64,000 nt of DNA from Bactrocera neohumeralis (Eukaryota; Arthropoda; Insecta; Diptera; Tephritidae), in contig NC_065923.1 of the NCBI RefSeq assembly GCF_024586455.1, forward strand, positions 67,553,076 to 67,617,075, in the 5' to 3' direction. Position numbers and translations under genes: made by a program. How positions within the stretch are numbered: the first letter of the stretch is position 1; the number at the start of each line of letters is the position of its first letter. The notes under the pieces were generated by a model. That model was not told the DNA's origin and did not search any database. It saw only the letters and a list, made by a program, of their open reading frames with translations. Below, piece after piece: positions 46,369 through 57,434 of this stretch.

Positions 46369-48238
46369 TTCGCAAGAACTTTCGTAGGTCTAATTTCATA
46401 GAGAAAATTCCAGATGTGTGTCTATGAGTGCGCCTTAATACATATACAGCTGTCATTTCCCCTTCGTATTTAATCAGCAAAAACCAGTGCTACTTGCATA
46501 TGAAACTTCATTTTATTTTAAGCTTTGGGTGGTGGCTTAAAATTGTATTTTAAGAATTCCACTTTTTTAAGATTAACGCAGTTTCAAGCTCCAGAGGTCA
46601 GACGAAAGCAGTCATCTCCTTAATATCTATTACTGAAAATAATTAGGTATATGATATTTATGAAGATTATACCTTATTATATGCCTATTACCATTAGGCA
46701 CAGTATAGCGAGACACTCTTTATTGGAGTCCAGCTTTTGTGGTGTACGGAAAAGTAAAAAAAAACTGTTTTGATAGTTACCGTGACTGTGAAGTTCACTT
46801 TTTCGTCCCAATTGTGCGCCGAAAATCATGCGGTTAATCGTTTTTCTCCTCTTCAAACCGTTGGAAGTGCTATTTTCCATATATAGTGGTTGTATTCGTC
46901 TCTCTTCCTTCATTCTCTCCTCTGTTTATTCATAAATCCGCTCGGAATTCAGAAAATCTAGGCGAGTATCTCAACCTAATCTAATTGGTATTTTGTAAAG
47001 AACGGATTTATATTGTTCAACGTAATCTAACCAATCGCCACTTGTTTCTTAATTAATCACGACATTCTGGCTTAAGAAAATCTCATTAGAACACCCATTA
47101 CAATTATCATAGCTTTGCCCGCACCCACAAAATCAAATCTATTGTGCAATAAGCTGAAGTTTATAGCAATTTGTATTCTAATAAACTAATAACAAGCGTA
47201 ATAATTATTGCGCTGGATTATGCAATTCAATAAATATACGAGGGTTGTATGATAAGTCGGACATTTTTTTTGGTATCAAATGTATGTATATAATTTTTCA
47301 GGGTTCTTTAAATATTGTGTATGGTTATTAGGCACATAAACTAAACAACGTCTCTATATTCAGACTGAATTGTGCTTTGGAAGCACTTTAGAACAACTAA
47401 GTCCACTGGTTTGAGTGTACTTTACACTTCTAGGGTCTTGAGAATGATCTGATGACTTTTCGGTTTCAAATCCATATAAAAATAAGTCAATGACTTTTTT
47501 CCAAACCAACCTATACATAAAGTACATATAAAATATTGAGCCGTCTATAGGTTGAGCGATATCACGACCTTTTATTCTCGCTTCCACTGTTGAGTTACTA
47601 ACTATGTATGGATTTAGTACGCCAATTATTAGCAGTATGGATTTTAGACACTTTCTAAGTTAATGTTTATTGGTTCGGCTACCAAAAATGATCCACAATG
47701 GAGTTTAGTATGACAATATGAAAAGTATTGGTACATAGATAGTCAAGCCTTCATGCCCAGGATTTATTTTTATAGACGAAAAATGAGGTTTCTTCCAGAA
47801 ATATCCAAATTTATGTTGCAACCCCGCTTTAATTGTTGCCAAATACACTAATTCATATAGTTCACGTCAAAAATGACATAAGCGTGAAGTAGACTACTGT
47901 CAAATCAGACTTAACAGCAGCAGTGTTGCATTTAAAACTAACCTGCGGGGATTTTTAATGCCACTCTCTTAACAAACTGCGCTCGTAGCTTGCTCTTAAG
48001 GCGCATTACGCTTATTAAGCTCAAAAAATTACTACAAACTAACACTAAAAACAACAAACAGTTTACCTACCAATCAGCGCCATGGTTCATTACAATAGTC
48101 AGTGATTAGTAGAGTAGAATTCGTGAACGTTTAGTGTCATTAAAGAGCGATTTATGCTGCGGTTTTGCACAACTTGTTAAAAGCTGAGGGCACAACAAAA
48201 AATCAAGGTAAAAAATATAAATTGTCGGTTGCTATTTT
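46369..48238. other. Unassigned intronic DNA
   Basis: No exon-like frame found. At 47237 the phrase ACGAGGGTTGTATGATAAGT resembles a mariner terminal repeat preceded by TA, but no inverse partner was found. The rest is ordinary AT-rich sequence. Confidence 0.45.
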
Positions 48239-48539
48239 TTATAGTTATTAATACCCTGAACAGGTTATACTAAGTTTACCATGAAGTTTGTAACATGCAG
48301 AAGAAAACGTCGGAGACCCTGTAAAGTGTATATATAAATGTTCAACGTGACGAGCTGAGTCAATTTAGTTGCATATACGCGAATTAGTCCCTCAGTTTTT
48401 GAGATATTGGACAACGAACCGACCGACCTAACTCAAGTCGTTATATAAAAATCATGAAATTTCACACAAATTAATATCTAAATCAGCGTTAAAATCTCCG
48501 AACATATTATTGAGATCGGACCACTGTGGCATACGACTA
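48239..48539 (+). repeat. Dispersed 'ATACCCTGAACAGG' repeat, left part, interrupted by mariner
   Basis: Begins TTAATACCCTGAACAGGTTA and continues with GCAGAAGAAAACGTCGGAGA, GACGAGCTGAGTCAATTTAG and GAGATCGGACCACTGTGGCA. The same order is found at 62226 onward. It stops at the mariner's left end, and the continuation (AGCTGCCTTACAAAACACCC) resumes right after the mariner at 49839. Confidence 0.8.
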
Positions 48540-49838
48540 TGAGCAACAAATAGTAAGACTTTGTTCATAATTTTAGAGTTATTAATTTATTCTTCAAAAC
48601 CCATGTCTTCACCCTCAATGTAATCATACTTGGCCCCAATGCACTTGTGTCAACCTCTTCTCCAATCCTCGAAACAGTTGTTAAAGTCAATTGCCGGACT
48701 AGCCTTCGAAGCACCTAGTGATTTACGTTCAGTGTATTCAATTGACCCAAAACGGTTTTCCCGGAGCGGTCGTTTGAGTTCGCTGAATAGCCAAAAGTAA
48801 CGCGAAAATAAATCAGGCGAATACGTTGGTTGCAACACGATATTGTTGAAAATTTAGCGTTAAACTCACGAGGAATCAATGCAGTATGCGACGGTGCACT
48901 ATCGTGGTGCAAAAACCAAGAGTTGTCGACCCATATTTCCAGCTCTTTTTTACGAAGTAGCTTCGCGCAAACGACGCACAACACTCAAAAAGTATACCTT
49001 GTTGCCAGTTTGGTCAGTCGGAAAGAATTCGGAGTGCACCACACCTCGATAATCGGAGAAAACTGTCACCATAACCTTGGTTTTTGACCTGGTTTGACGT
49101 GGTTTTTTCAGCTTCGGCTCACCTTTGCCACGATATCCGGCCGATTGATCCTCTGTTTTCGGCTCGTAAGCATAGATCCAACACTCATCACTCGTTCATA
49201 AAACGTTTCATACCATCCTGGTAGTCGGAAAGCATTGTTTCGCGGACGTTAACTCGACACTCTTTTTCGAAAAAAATTAGTGGTTTTGGAATCAATTGTG
49301 CTTTCACTTTTCTTAGACCTAAATGATCTTTCAAAATCGGTTTCACTGATCCTTCCAATATACCAACAATGCCAGTAAGTTCTCTGACTATTAATCGTCG
49401 CTTCTCAAGCACCTATTCCTTTATTTTATTGGCGTGTTGATCATCAGTTGATGTTGATGGCCGTTCTGGACGTGGTTCGTGGTCAACGCCTTCTCGACCC
49501 TCTTTCAATAACTTGTACCAAACAAAAACACTTGCTCGCGACAAACAATTATCAACGGAGGCACTTTCCCCACAAGTTGAACGTTTCGGCAGCAGAAATC
49601 TGATTCTGCGCACAAAATTTATTGGAACTTCTTTTTTGAATAATTTCACTTATCGTAAAAATCGCCGAATAAATTTTATGTACTTCAGAATGATAAGCGT
49701 ATATTATACTTTAATGATTATTTTGTTGTGACATTTGGCACAGATGTCACTGACAGTCACATCAACCTAAAAAATATATCCCGACGAATGGGTTATCGCA
49801 CGAAATTTATATTAAAAAGTCTTACTATTTGTTGCCCA
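48540..49838 (-). mobile_element. Near full-length mariner (about 1.3 kb) nested in an older repeat
   Basis: TGAGCAACAAATAGTAAGAC at the left is matched by the inverse of ...GTCTTACTATTTGTTGCCCA at the right, giving inverted repeats of about 25 bases. The length, 1299, is normal for mariner. The minus strand gives a DNA-binding domain (49413-49649), VLEKRRLIVRELTGIVGILE and GLRKVKAQLIPKPLIFFEKE (linker). It then gives SKTKVMVTVFSDYRGVVHSE, NSWFLHHDSAPSHTALIPRE (second Asp) and TYSPDLFSRYFWLFSELKRP. In the last block the third catalytic residue, Asp in SPDLAPCD, reads Tyr. There are also stops and frameshifts, so no active transposase. The left flank is TA, the right CA, probably a mutated TA duplication. 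Confidence 0.92.
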
Positions 49839-51310
49839 CAGCTGCCTTACAAAACACCCTTCAAAATCTAGATAAAGATCTCTTTACTTATATCCCCGCA
49901 TGCTATAAGAAAAGCAACTGTGAAGGGTATTATTGTGCTGTGAAGTCCAAGTTAACGCTTTTTTCTTTTTTATTATCAGTTTGTAGTTTTTGAATTGCTC
50001 TGAGGAAATCTAAAAGCTTGCAAATTGTAGAATTGTAAAATTATTTGTCTGCACGCCTGTAAACATTTACATATATGGCGGGAAGTCGTAGTGGCATTAC
50101 CCCTACTTATATGCTGCGTGTATAAGTGGCCAACAAGCTGTTTAAAAAGAGGTTAAGCGCAGCACTTTAAACTCAGGGCGATCGCACTCAAGTCACTCCG
50201 TCACTTAGTCATTCACTCACGCCAACTTTGACTATAGACAGCTTCTGCAGTTGCAAATTCTACCTAACTGCTATAGTGGAGCGCGGTTAAAATAAACAAA
50301 AATCGGCGCAAAAAAGTGCGCAAAGTGGGTTTGTTGTGTGTGTGTGTGTGTGTAACTGACTGCCGATCGTTTGAATTGCAGATCGTTTGCACAATTGATC
50401 GTTTGGTTTGTTGCTCGCTGTTGGGCATTTACTTTTGCGCTTTTGCTTTTATTTCCACTTCATTTGCCATCTTGTCTATTGTCTATGTATTCGCGCAGTT
50501 GTGTGTCTGTGTGTGTGTCGGTGCTCACCCGCCGCCTGTAGTGCAAATTGTTGCAGCTGCGTGCTGTGTTGCGGCAATTTGAAATCGATCTCCTTCACTT
50601 TACGATCGTTTCACAGTTGCAGCAGCCCCACCAACAGCAACAACAATCATTCTTGAAGCAAAATTTTTCTTTTTTTTCGCTCTTTTATTTAAGTTTTTTT
50701 GTGCGCTTTATTTCTACCAAGAGGGAGTCAGCCATTAACTGATGTTAGGTAGATATTTTTTATTGTATTTGCATGTCGTAAATTTGCATAAACACGGCGC
50801 AATTTATCAGTTGGCATTGTTGCGTCTATTTTTCTTTCGATTTCTTTTTTTGTTATCTCACAGCGCATTTTTATTGCCATTCTTGTTGCCAGTTATTTGT
50901 TTAACATTTGCAAAACAATGTCTGCGGTTACATTTTTTTATTCTTAACTAGAAGTCAAGTCGCGGTTCGAGGCTTCGTTGCGAATGTTGGAGAAGGGTTA
51001 AGTTAATGGCATTATCTTCGAAAACGAAAGTGTATATGTACTTATATAGGTTTGAAAAAGTCTCTAACAACCAAACTTATATAAAATAATGTCTGTAGAA
51101 CATCACAATGATGTAAGTATGGTTTCGTAAAGCCAAAAGACTACTTTCGGTGAAAATTCTAATATTTTATCAATAGGATAAGTTTTACTATTTGTTGCTC
51201 ATCCTGCCAGATTTCCTCAGGTCAAGATTACTCGAAGAAAATGTATCGACAATAACAAAATCTAAAACACTACTCTTGGACTATTGGCTTCCATCACCCC
51301 TATGTAGGTA
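49839..51310. other. Intronic DNA with a G+C-richer patch at 50100-50640
   Basis: The start (to about 49865) is the tail of the interrupted dispersed repeat. 50040-50640 is richer in G+C and contains AGGGCGATCGCACTCAAGTC, a (GT)n run at about 50334-50353, and CAGCAGCCCCACCAACAGCA. Open frames there are Cys/Val-rich because of the GT run. It could hold an alternative promoter; nothing direct proves it. Confidence 0.45.
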
Positions 51311-51369
51311 TATGGCGATCAGAGAACTTTCCTCACTTGCGTGAACTTCTACACATGACTCCATCCTCC
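51311..51369 (-). mobile_element. RTE LINE 5'-terminal scrap
   Basis: TATGGCGATCAGAGAACTTT then CCTCACTTGCGTGAACTTCT then ACACATGACTCCATCCTCC nearly matches the 5' ends of the RTE copies at 7640-7700, 36240-36298 and 57370-57434. It ends at the same base (TCCATCCTCC) as they do. Only about 60 bases remain. Confidence 0.85.
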
Positions 51370-51959
51370 ATGCAGGTATTGCACCGGACCTATTTAATCA
51401 GTCCTTAATTCTTGCTTTGTCATATTTTGTTCATATCTCCATCGATATCGAGCATTTGGTTATAGATTTCCTCAGAACAAGATAAGTAGGTATTTGTTCA
51501 ATTACTCCCTACCTAAAGAAAATGATAATTTCCCAGATCACTCTGGCGGCCACATTAAACAAATGGAACTAGTCACTGAGTCAGAATTGTCATATTTTAA
51601 CGCTTACATCTCTCTTCTCACAAAATATCTGTTGTTGTCTCCTAGCGAACACCTTCATAGAGAAGCCCGTATATTTCTGGTTAAGGAACATAGTGCATTT
51701 CTCAGCAATCCGTTTCTGCTGATATGTTTTCGTTTAAAACATACTTGCAGTCATCTGCTTTAAGCGGAATCGCTCTACAGGAATATCAAGAGAACTTTCC
51801 TACAATACGTCGAATAATTACAGCAATATACCGACGAAATTTGGGACACTACAACCATCACAAGAGTACTGAACGCAATTCGAGCAATTAGAACTATTAA
51901 CAGTTTCATGTACTCCTTCTCTGTGTATTGTCCTTGGAGTCGAATCATCCGCCATCGCA
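51370..51959. other. Unassigned intronic DNA
   Basis: Contains an 89-codon plus-strand frame (51494-51763) with no recognised domain. It may be part of the degraded LINE that follows, but I cannot align it. Confidence 0.4.
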
Positions 51960-52335
51960 AACCGTATGCTCGAGTTGCTGCATGAAACGTGACCCTCGCT
52001 TAAACTCGTTCAGACTACTGCTGCAGGTTATACTCCTAAATATCTAGAATATACTTAGATATACTAATGCATGCAAAGAGTCCCTGAGTTACACTGATCA
52101 TCTCTTTGCATGTCCCACTCACTTATCAACTCTTTCGCTTTGGTACGACCGGCCAAAATGGCACATCAAGTGCTAATTGAGCCCGATAGGGCTGCACTCC
52201 TACCTACGACCGGCCCGGAGCAACCCATTTCCTGGAGCTAAATTATTTTGATAACAGTCGATTTTAAGCCTAAAGCTTAGTCGATAACAATTGATCTTAG
52301 AGTTGAGGTTTCCACTACAACAGCAACAAACGCTG
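51960..52335 (+). mobile_element. Jockey-like LINE C-terminal relic
   Basis: The plus strand at 52088-52155 reads DHLFACPTHLSTLSLWYDRP in one frame. This matches the 'H.F.CP.HPT.LT..SLW' tail that ends the second open frame of many Jockey/CR1-type LINEs. Surrounding frames are broken and the reverse transcriptase core is not recognisable. Confidence rests on one short motif. Confidence 0.5.
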
Positions 52336-53339
52336 ATTACCATTTTAGGGATCGTGTAAAAAATCGCTCTAGTTGTGATCTTGAGTAACTAAGCTGAGCA
52401 GAAGAAGTCGCGGCCAGTATAATCATCGCTAACGTCCAAAAATAACTTCAGACGATGCCGAAACGAAAATGAGAACTTAGGCTGAGCCTCGAAATATTAC
52501 CATCGAAATCGACTAAATAAATATTATGTGGCAGCTTTGATAGTAACAACCTATACGAGCTATACTTGTCATGATTGCCAATATAAAATAATAATAATCA
52601 TGGATGAATATGTACCCTTAGCAATGTTGAAATGGTACAGCAGTGTATAGAACGACTGAATAGTCTTATCAGATCGTAACCAACTGCATATTTTTAGTGA
52701 CAGGTCACAAATGTATAGCCCCACACCAAAAAGAAGCTGCTCCGGAAGGATAAAGCAGTGCGTAGGGAGAAGCATTGACAACAACTCATAGGTATGCGCC
52801 AATCCCTTGGATCCATGTTTCCAAATAGGGATCATATCGCCTCAATAGCACCTAGCAATGAGTTGGAATTTATTAATTTTTGGGGCTGGATAAGAAGCTG
52901 TGACTTAGGATAGGACACAATAGACCTTAGGTCGCAGTGCAATTCTCATTTACTTATCTAATCTAACCGAATCTAATGGTTCAAACTTATCGAAATAAAC
53001 CATAGTCAGAACCTCCCTTCAGATGACGTTGATGGCGGCATCTAATTGCTTACAACGAAGTTCGGTTTGCAGCAACAACAATTCAGGATTGGGAAAATTA
53101 AGAAATTGTGAACGGATTAATAGAAAAAAAAAATATAAAAGAGACCGTATGCGAACTCTTAAGGATCAATTCGACATATTTATGTTTTATGGCATATTTG
53201 AATACTTTTCAGTAACTATGTACTACTTGACTGTCGGACAGCAACCGTTATTTAAAAAGAATTTTTAGCATGTTTTAAGATTTCACTGCCGATCACGAGC
53301 AACCGTGTACCAGTATGTCTACTAAACGGCAGCCAGCGA
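52336..53339. other. Unassigned intronic DNA
   Basis: No recognisable exon or repeat boundary. A minus-strand 88-codon frame (52569-52835) and a plus-strand 81-codon frame (53023-53268) show no domain and no splice-flanked structure. Confidence 0.4.
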
Positions 53340-53354
53340 AAAGACTAGCACCAG

Positions 53355-53690
53355 TTGATCTTCAGAGCTTTCAGTAGGCATATGAGTCGAGTTTCCAAAC
53401 CAAGCTTGTGGTGTAAACTCTGTTGTTCTGCATTAAATAAGTTAAGATAAGTTTAAGCCTTCGTCGAATGACTACACAATTTTTAGTTAGAAGCTTTTTG
53501 ACTGTAGAAATATGTTTGGAGATTTATCATTGCTGCGAAAGGCCCAACTTCACAGCTCTCAGTAGAACGGACGGTCGAGCTTCTAAATCAGCTTGTGGTA
53601 TGTTTAGACAAGTTTAAGCCTTTTTCGAACGACTAAGAGTTTTTTATTGTAAGTTTTTTTGTGAATAGAAATACGATACGATCGGCGTTT
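53355..53690. repeat. Tandem duplication, unit about 200 bp, two copies
   Basis: AGAGCTTTCAGTAGGCATAT / ACAGCTCTCAGTAGAACGGA open the copies near 53362 and 53553. Shared blocks follow: GGTCGAGCTTCTAAATCAGC (first copy TCGAGTTTCCAAACCAAGC), TTGTGGTAT/TTGTGGTGT, AAGTTTAAGCCTT and CGAA(T/C)GACTA. Also shared is TTTTTGACTGTAGAAATA / TTTTTGTGAATAGAAATA. It is degenerate but in consistent order. Confidence 0.75.
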
Positions 53691-53749
53691 TATCGTGCCT
53701 GTGAGAGCACGACCACTAAATATTTGAAACATTTATTTTTGAATATTAA

Positions 53750-53830
53750 TCGGGCAAGGATCGAACCCACGAAGTGTTTAGTGATCTCAGAAACTCATTC
53801 TTAGTATTCAAGCTTTTGATTCTTCTAAAA
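53750..53830 (-). other. Possible tRNA-derived SINE scrap (B-box-like)
   Basis: On the minus strand, CGTGGGTTCGATCCTTGCCC at about 53753-53772 matches a tRNA T-arm and the Pol III B box (GGTTCGANNCC). The preceding sequence does not fold into a convincing anticodon or D arm, so this is not a tRNA gene. A tRNA-derived SINE or pseudogene is possible. Confidence 0.3.
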
Positions 53831-53933
53831 TGAGAAAAAATAATTGTTGAAGATTTATGGCTTTTATCTAATTTTAATGAAATAATTTTTATTGTTTTTT
53901 ATTAACCACAATTATTTCTTATTATCCGCACAG

Positions 53934-54139
53934 ATGTTGACTGCAACAGCAATGCTCAAGGCTATGACACGGGCATCGGTGGTTCGACATCGACAATTGT
54001 GAGCCCATTGGGCTCACCGCAGCCACAGCTGCGATCACAAGTGCAACAGCAGCATCAACAGCAACAACAACAGTTGCTGCAACTACAACAGCAGCAACAA
54101 CAACGCACAAATGCTGCCGCGCTGGCGCGCTACATGCAG
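53934..54139 (+). CDS. rols: Internal coding exon, Ser/Pro then polyglutamine-rich, same gene as the RING exon
   Basis: The acceptor TTATTATCCGCACAG precedes 53934 and the donor GTGAGTGCC follows 54139. The first two bases (AT) complete the codon left by the RING exon (G), giving Asp. The frame then reads VDCNSNAQGYDTGIGGSTST, IVSPLGSPQPQLRSQ, a 31-residue tract dominated by Gln with scattered Leu and His, then RTNAAALARYMQ, ending on a complete codon (phase 0). No stop occurs in frame. CAA and CAG are mixed, so this is not a pure triplet expansion. Such low-complexity linkers commonly join domains in fly scaffold proteins. Downstream exons lie beyond 54140, in or past this window. The gene name shares the tentativeness given for the RING exon. 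Confidence 0.82.
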
Positions 54140-57100
54140 GTGAGTGCCACAAACATACAAACACACGAACATACGCTCGTATTACTTATGTCATCATCGA
54201 GAAAACAAAACTACAAAGTATTTATGTACTTGTACTGCCCAACACTAACCAAGACCAGCTTCTAACCTCTACACGCCATCGTAGCTTTTGGAGTGTACGC
54301 TTCAAATGCTGATTCCGCGCTGGTGTTAAGTGTTTACCTCATTTGGCTTGTGATCGAGTACCGACAAAATAATTGAAGTATGGGTTAGTAACCATCGACT
54401 GGTCGGTCAGTCAGCCGCTTGGCTGAAGTGTATGTGTCTGTCCGCCAAGTGACTGTTTTATTGACTGCGACGCTGAGTGTGTCTCGAGCGCCTTGCAGCA
54501 TGTGTCTTGCGGCTGCTTGTACTTGGTCGTATGCGCGCGCTCCCTGTCTAACGCCTGCGGGCAACTCAATCCATTGTTATTTGCATTTCTTTGCCCGTGA
54601 TTGCCGACTATTCAGCCAGTCAGTCAGTCAAACACATATGTTGCTGTTGTTATTCTTCTTTGTGTGCCTTGCCAGCACAAGCGTCTTGCAGTGAAAACTC
54701 TTCGATTACTCATACAATTGCTTGATCGGCAGTTCGATCGCACATGCGATCTTTGATCTTCCCTACCATCGACGTTCGGCGCGCACTGCACTTTGTGGGC
54801 TTATATAAAAGCGTTAGTCTGTATGTGTTTACTTATATTTTTCACTTTTCACTGCCACTTGATTGGCACTGGATTTGTATGTTTTCTGCTGTTTCCCCCT
54901 CGTTTATGATTATTGTCGGTATTTTTTCTCAATAAATATTTGTTATAGCGAAAAGCTCAACTTTCTTCGTGTTATGGTGTTTTTTTTTTTATTTTTTACC
55001 TTATACTTCTTACTTAACTTCGACTCTGCACTACCTTTCGTACACTTGAATGGTTTCTTGTCGTATTCTAGTTCTTTTAATTCTTTTATATAAAGTCTCA
55101 TCAATAAAGTTCGTCATAAGCTTGTCTTACTCATGTCAAACCAACGTTTGCTCCTCGTATTTTTCTGTGGTTTATCGTTTAATACTTTAATACTAGTCTA
55201 TACAGAACACAATTTTTTTCCTTTGTAAATTTTGTTAAATGTCAAATTGATATTTTAATGCCAAAGGCGTAACCTGAGACACCGATACTCAAATATTTCA
55301 TACACCTGATCAGTGAATTGTGAATGACATAACCTGAAGAGCAAAAGTTTGAGTTAGGGTTGCCAGCTTCTAGCAATAAAAAATAATTTCGTTTGATTCC
55401 TAGAGGATTAATTCGGATTCTCTTGATCCCGAAGCCGATCTCCAAGAGATTCATTACATTAATATTAAATACAAAGATCAAAAGCATAGCGGCTTCTCAA
55501 AACGAGCTCTGTGAAGAAATTTAGACTTTAATTCAAAGAAAAAATCGAAATTGTTATCAAAATCTTATTACTTCTATCATAATCTGACAAATATAAAGCT
55601 TTCAGTCGATCGGACAAGCCATTTCGGAGGATTTTTCCGCGCCGACTCTGAAAACAGCGTTTCGAGAAGAACGCGTTTCAAGTTTTGGGAGCCGAACACA
55701 TTTACTCAAAGAATTCTTACAAATACAAAAAGTTATTGAAATTCTTTTCGATATTAGTATCAGTTAGCTGGAGTCTTACAGTTTGTATGTATCTATAATT
55801 AAAGCTCGTCGAAATAGGAAGAAGATCGAAACATCAGTTCCAGACAGGTTTGATATATAGAATGACTCTTAATCCTTTCTTTTGAGTACCTAATTTTTTG
55901 GTAATATTCCTGGGTACTTGGTTTTGTTTTGTGTTCATAAAACTGAGAAACTCGTTTCATCAGTTCCAGAGATATAATATTTTAGGTAAACCTTGTGATC
56001 CTTTAGATTGTATACCTAATTTTTGGATAGTATAAAGGATCTAGGTACTCAACTAAGCTTAAGATCATGAGTTGACTGAAGGCAGATCTCTCTAACTTAT
56101 TTTAAAGAATTACATGGTTCCATTACTCTGGAAACCTGGGTGCCACTTTTACTTACGACTAAACCTTTAGCACATCCCACAACACATAATAATATCAAAC
56201 TTCTGTCAAAACTATTCACAAAGTGGCAACCACGCATCAATTTACTCACCCCAACACGCCGTCAAAGCGTAAAAACACTTTTCCTCTGAGCCAACATCAC
56301 GACATTTTAAGGCGCTTACAAGCGGCTTACATAAAATTTAAGTCACCAAAGCATGAATATCAAATGACATTTGCAACAACAAAACAGAAGCGTATACAAA
56401 TAAAGCGTTGCGCAGTTCTTAAGCGCAGCCACCATGCTTTACTCTTTATACTTTACTCATTCTTAAGGCTTGGATGCGTCGCATAGCCGCGAGCGCCGAC
56501 GACACTGACAGCCAGAACTAAATGCCAAAAAGTGTAAGGCGCAACAAAGTTGCCAAAGTAACACGAGGCGCGGCTGATCAGGCTTCGTAAACTTTGTTTT
56601 CTTATTTCTCAAAATATAAAAGTTACTATGCTGGGAGTAACTTGAGCGCGAATTGACAGTTTGTATTGTTTTTTGCTCTATTTTTACTCTTATTTAGTTT
56701 CGCAATTCAGGAAATTAGGTCAAAAGTGGCTCTCGGTTAAAGAACACGCTTACCCAAATACTTACATAAGTGTTTTTACAATTCAAATTTATAAATTTGT
56801 GTACCCATGCGCAATGCATTGCAAAGGAAAGAGTGCTTTGGGCAAGTAAATATCTCCTAAGCTGATAAAACATTCAAAAGTGAGGATGCTAAAGAATGGT
56901 AATTAGAGCGAAACACAGTCAAAGCTACAACTTCAAAAGGAGCTTGGTTCAATCGAAGTTTCCGACCTATGCCAATAAGTTTCTTTGTATTAGCGGCTGC
57001 TTCACGGCATTAGTACAAGATAAACGTTGCCAGTTTATAATATTACGTCTCTATATTTTATAGTCCATATGCTTTTTTTCTTGTCACGGTAAATCTATTG

Positions 57101-57214
57101 TATATGTTCAAATCGTAGAACACTCGAACCAGTTTCGAAAATAGCACGTATTTGGATTCACATCCGGGAAAATATGGTATATTGTCAAGGACGGATATTT
57201 TAGTGCGGCGTTCG
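54140..57214. other. Downstream intron or flank, no further exon recognised
   Basis: The stretch begins GTGAGTGCCACAAACATACA. 54400-54560 is a CpG-richer patch (TGCGCGCGCTCCCTG). The rest is AT-rich with only chance frames. A frame at 56223-56486 (Lys/Arg/His-rich) has no recognised domain or splice acceptor and is not called. Confidence 0.5.
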
Positions 57215-57434
57215 TGATGCCATACGAGGCGTTTTTTACGTGGCGAGTTCCACGTTCGCTTTTTCATTTTAACTCTCGAATATTCTTTGGCTAACCAGAG
57301 CGTACTTGCTCTAAGACCGGAAGTCGAGAGCTGCTTGGGCTATATGTAAAAGAATCGTTTCTGGCCACCCAAGTGAATGTCACTCAGAGAACTTTCCTCA
57401 TTTGCATGAACTTCTACACAGGACTCCATCCTCC
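57215..57434 (-). mobile_element. RTE LINE 5' UTR, inverted segment of a twin-primed insertion
   Basis: Contains GCGTTTTTTACGTGGCGAGT, TTTGGCTAACCAGAGCGTAC, TAAGACCGGAAGTCGAGAGC and CAGAGAACTTTCCTCATTTG, and ends ACTCCATCCTCC. This matches the 5' ends of the copies at 7520-7700 and 36050-36298 in the same (minus) orientation. The element's 5' terminus at 57434 touches the plus-strand reverse-transcriptase fragment that begins at 57435. Confidence 0.85.

Larger units (their letters stand above)
45131..53933 (+). other. Intron of 8803 bases between RING exon and polyQ exon
   Basis: The intron starts GTGAGTATAA and ends TTATTATCCGCACAG. Both ends match the fly consensus. The exon before it leaves one base (G) and the exon after supplies two (AT), giving Asp, so the reading frame is continuous. 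The intron holds a nested mariner, RTE and LINE debris and several local duplications, and no further exon that I can recognise. Confidence 0.75.

Noticed and set aside
47237..47270. TA followed by ACGAGGGTTGTATGATAAGT as a mariner end
   Set aside because: No inverse partner or transposase text within several kb on either side; a single possible end is not enough to call an element.
50316..50582. 88-codon Cys/Val-rich frame
   Set aside because: Generated by a (GT)n microsatellite and overlapping frames. No domain.
53753..53772. tRNA gene on the minus strand
   Set aside because: Only the T-arm/B box is present. Anticodon and D arms do not fold, so at most a tRNA-derived relic.
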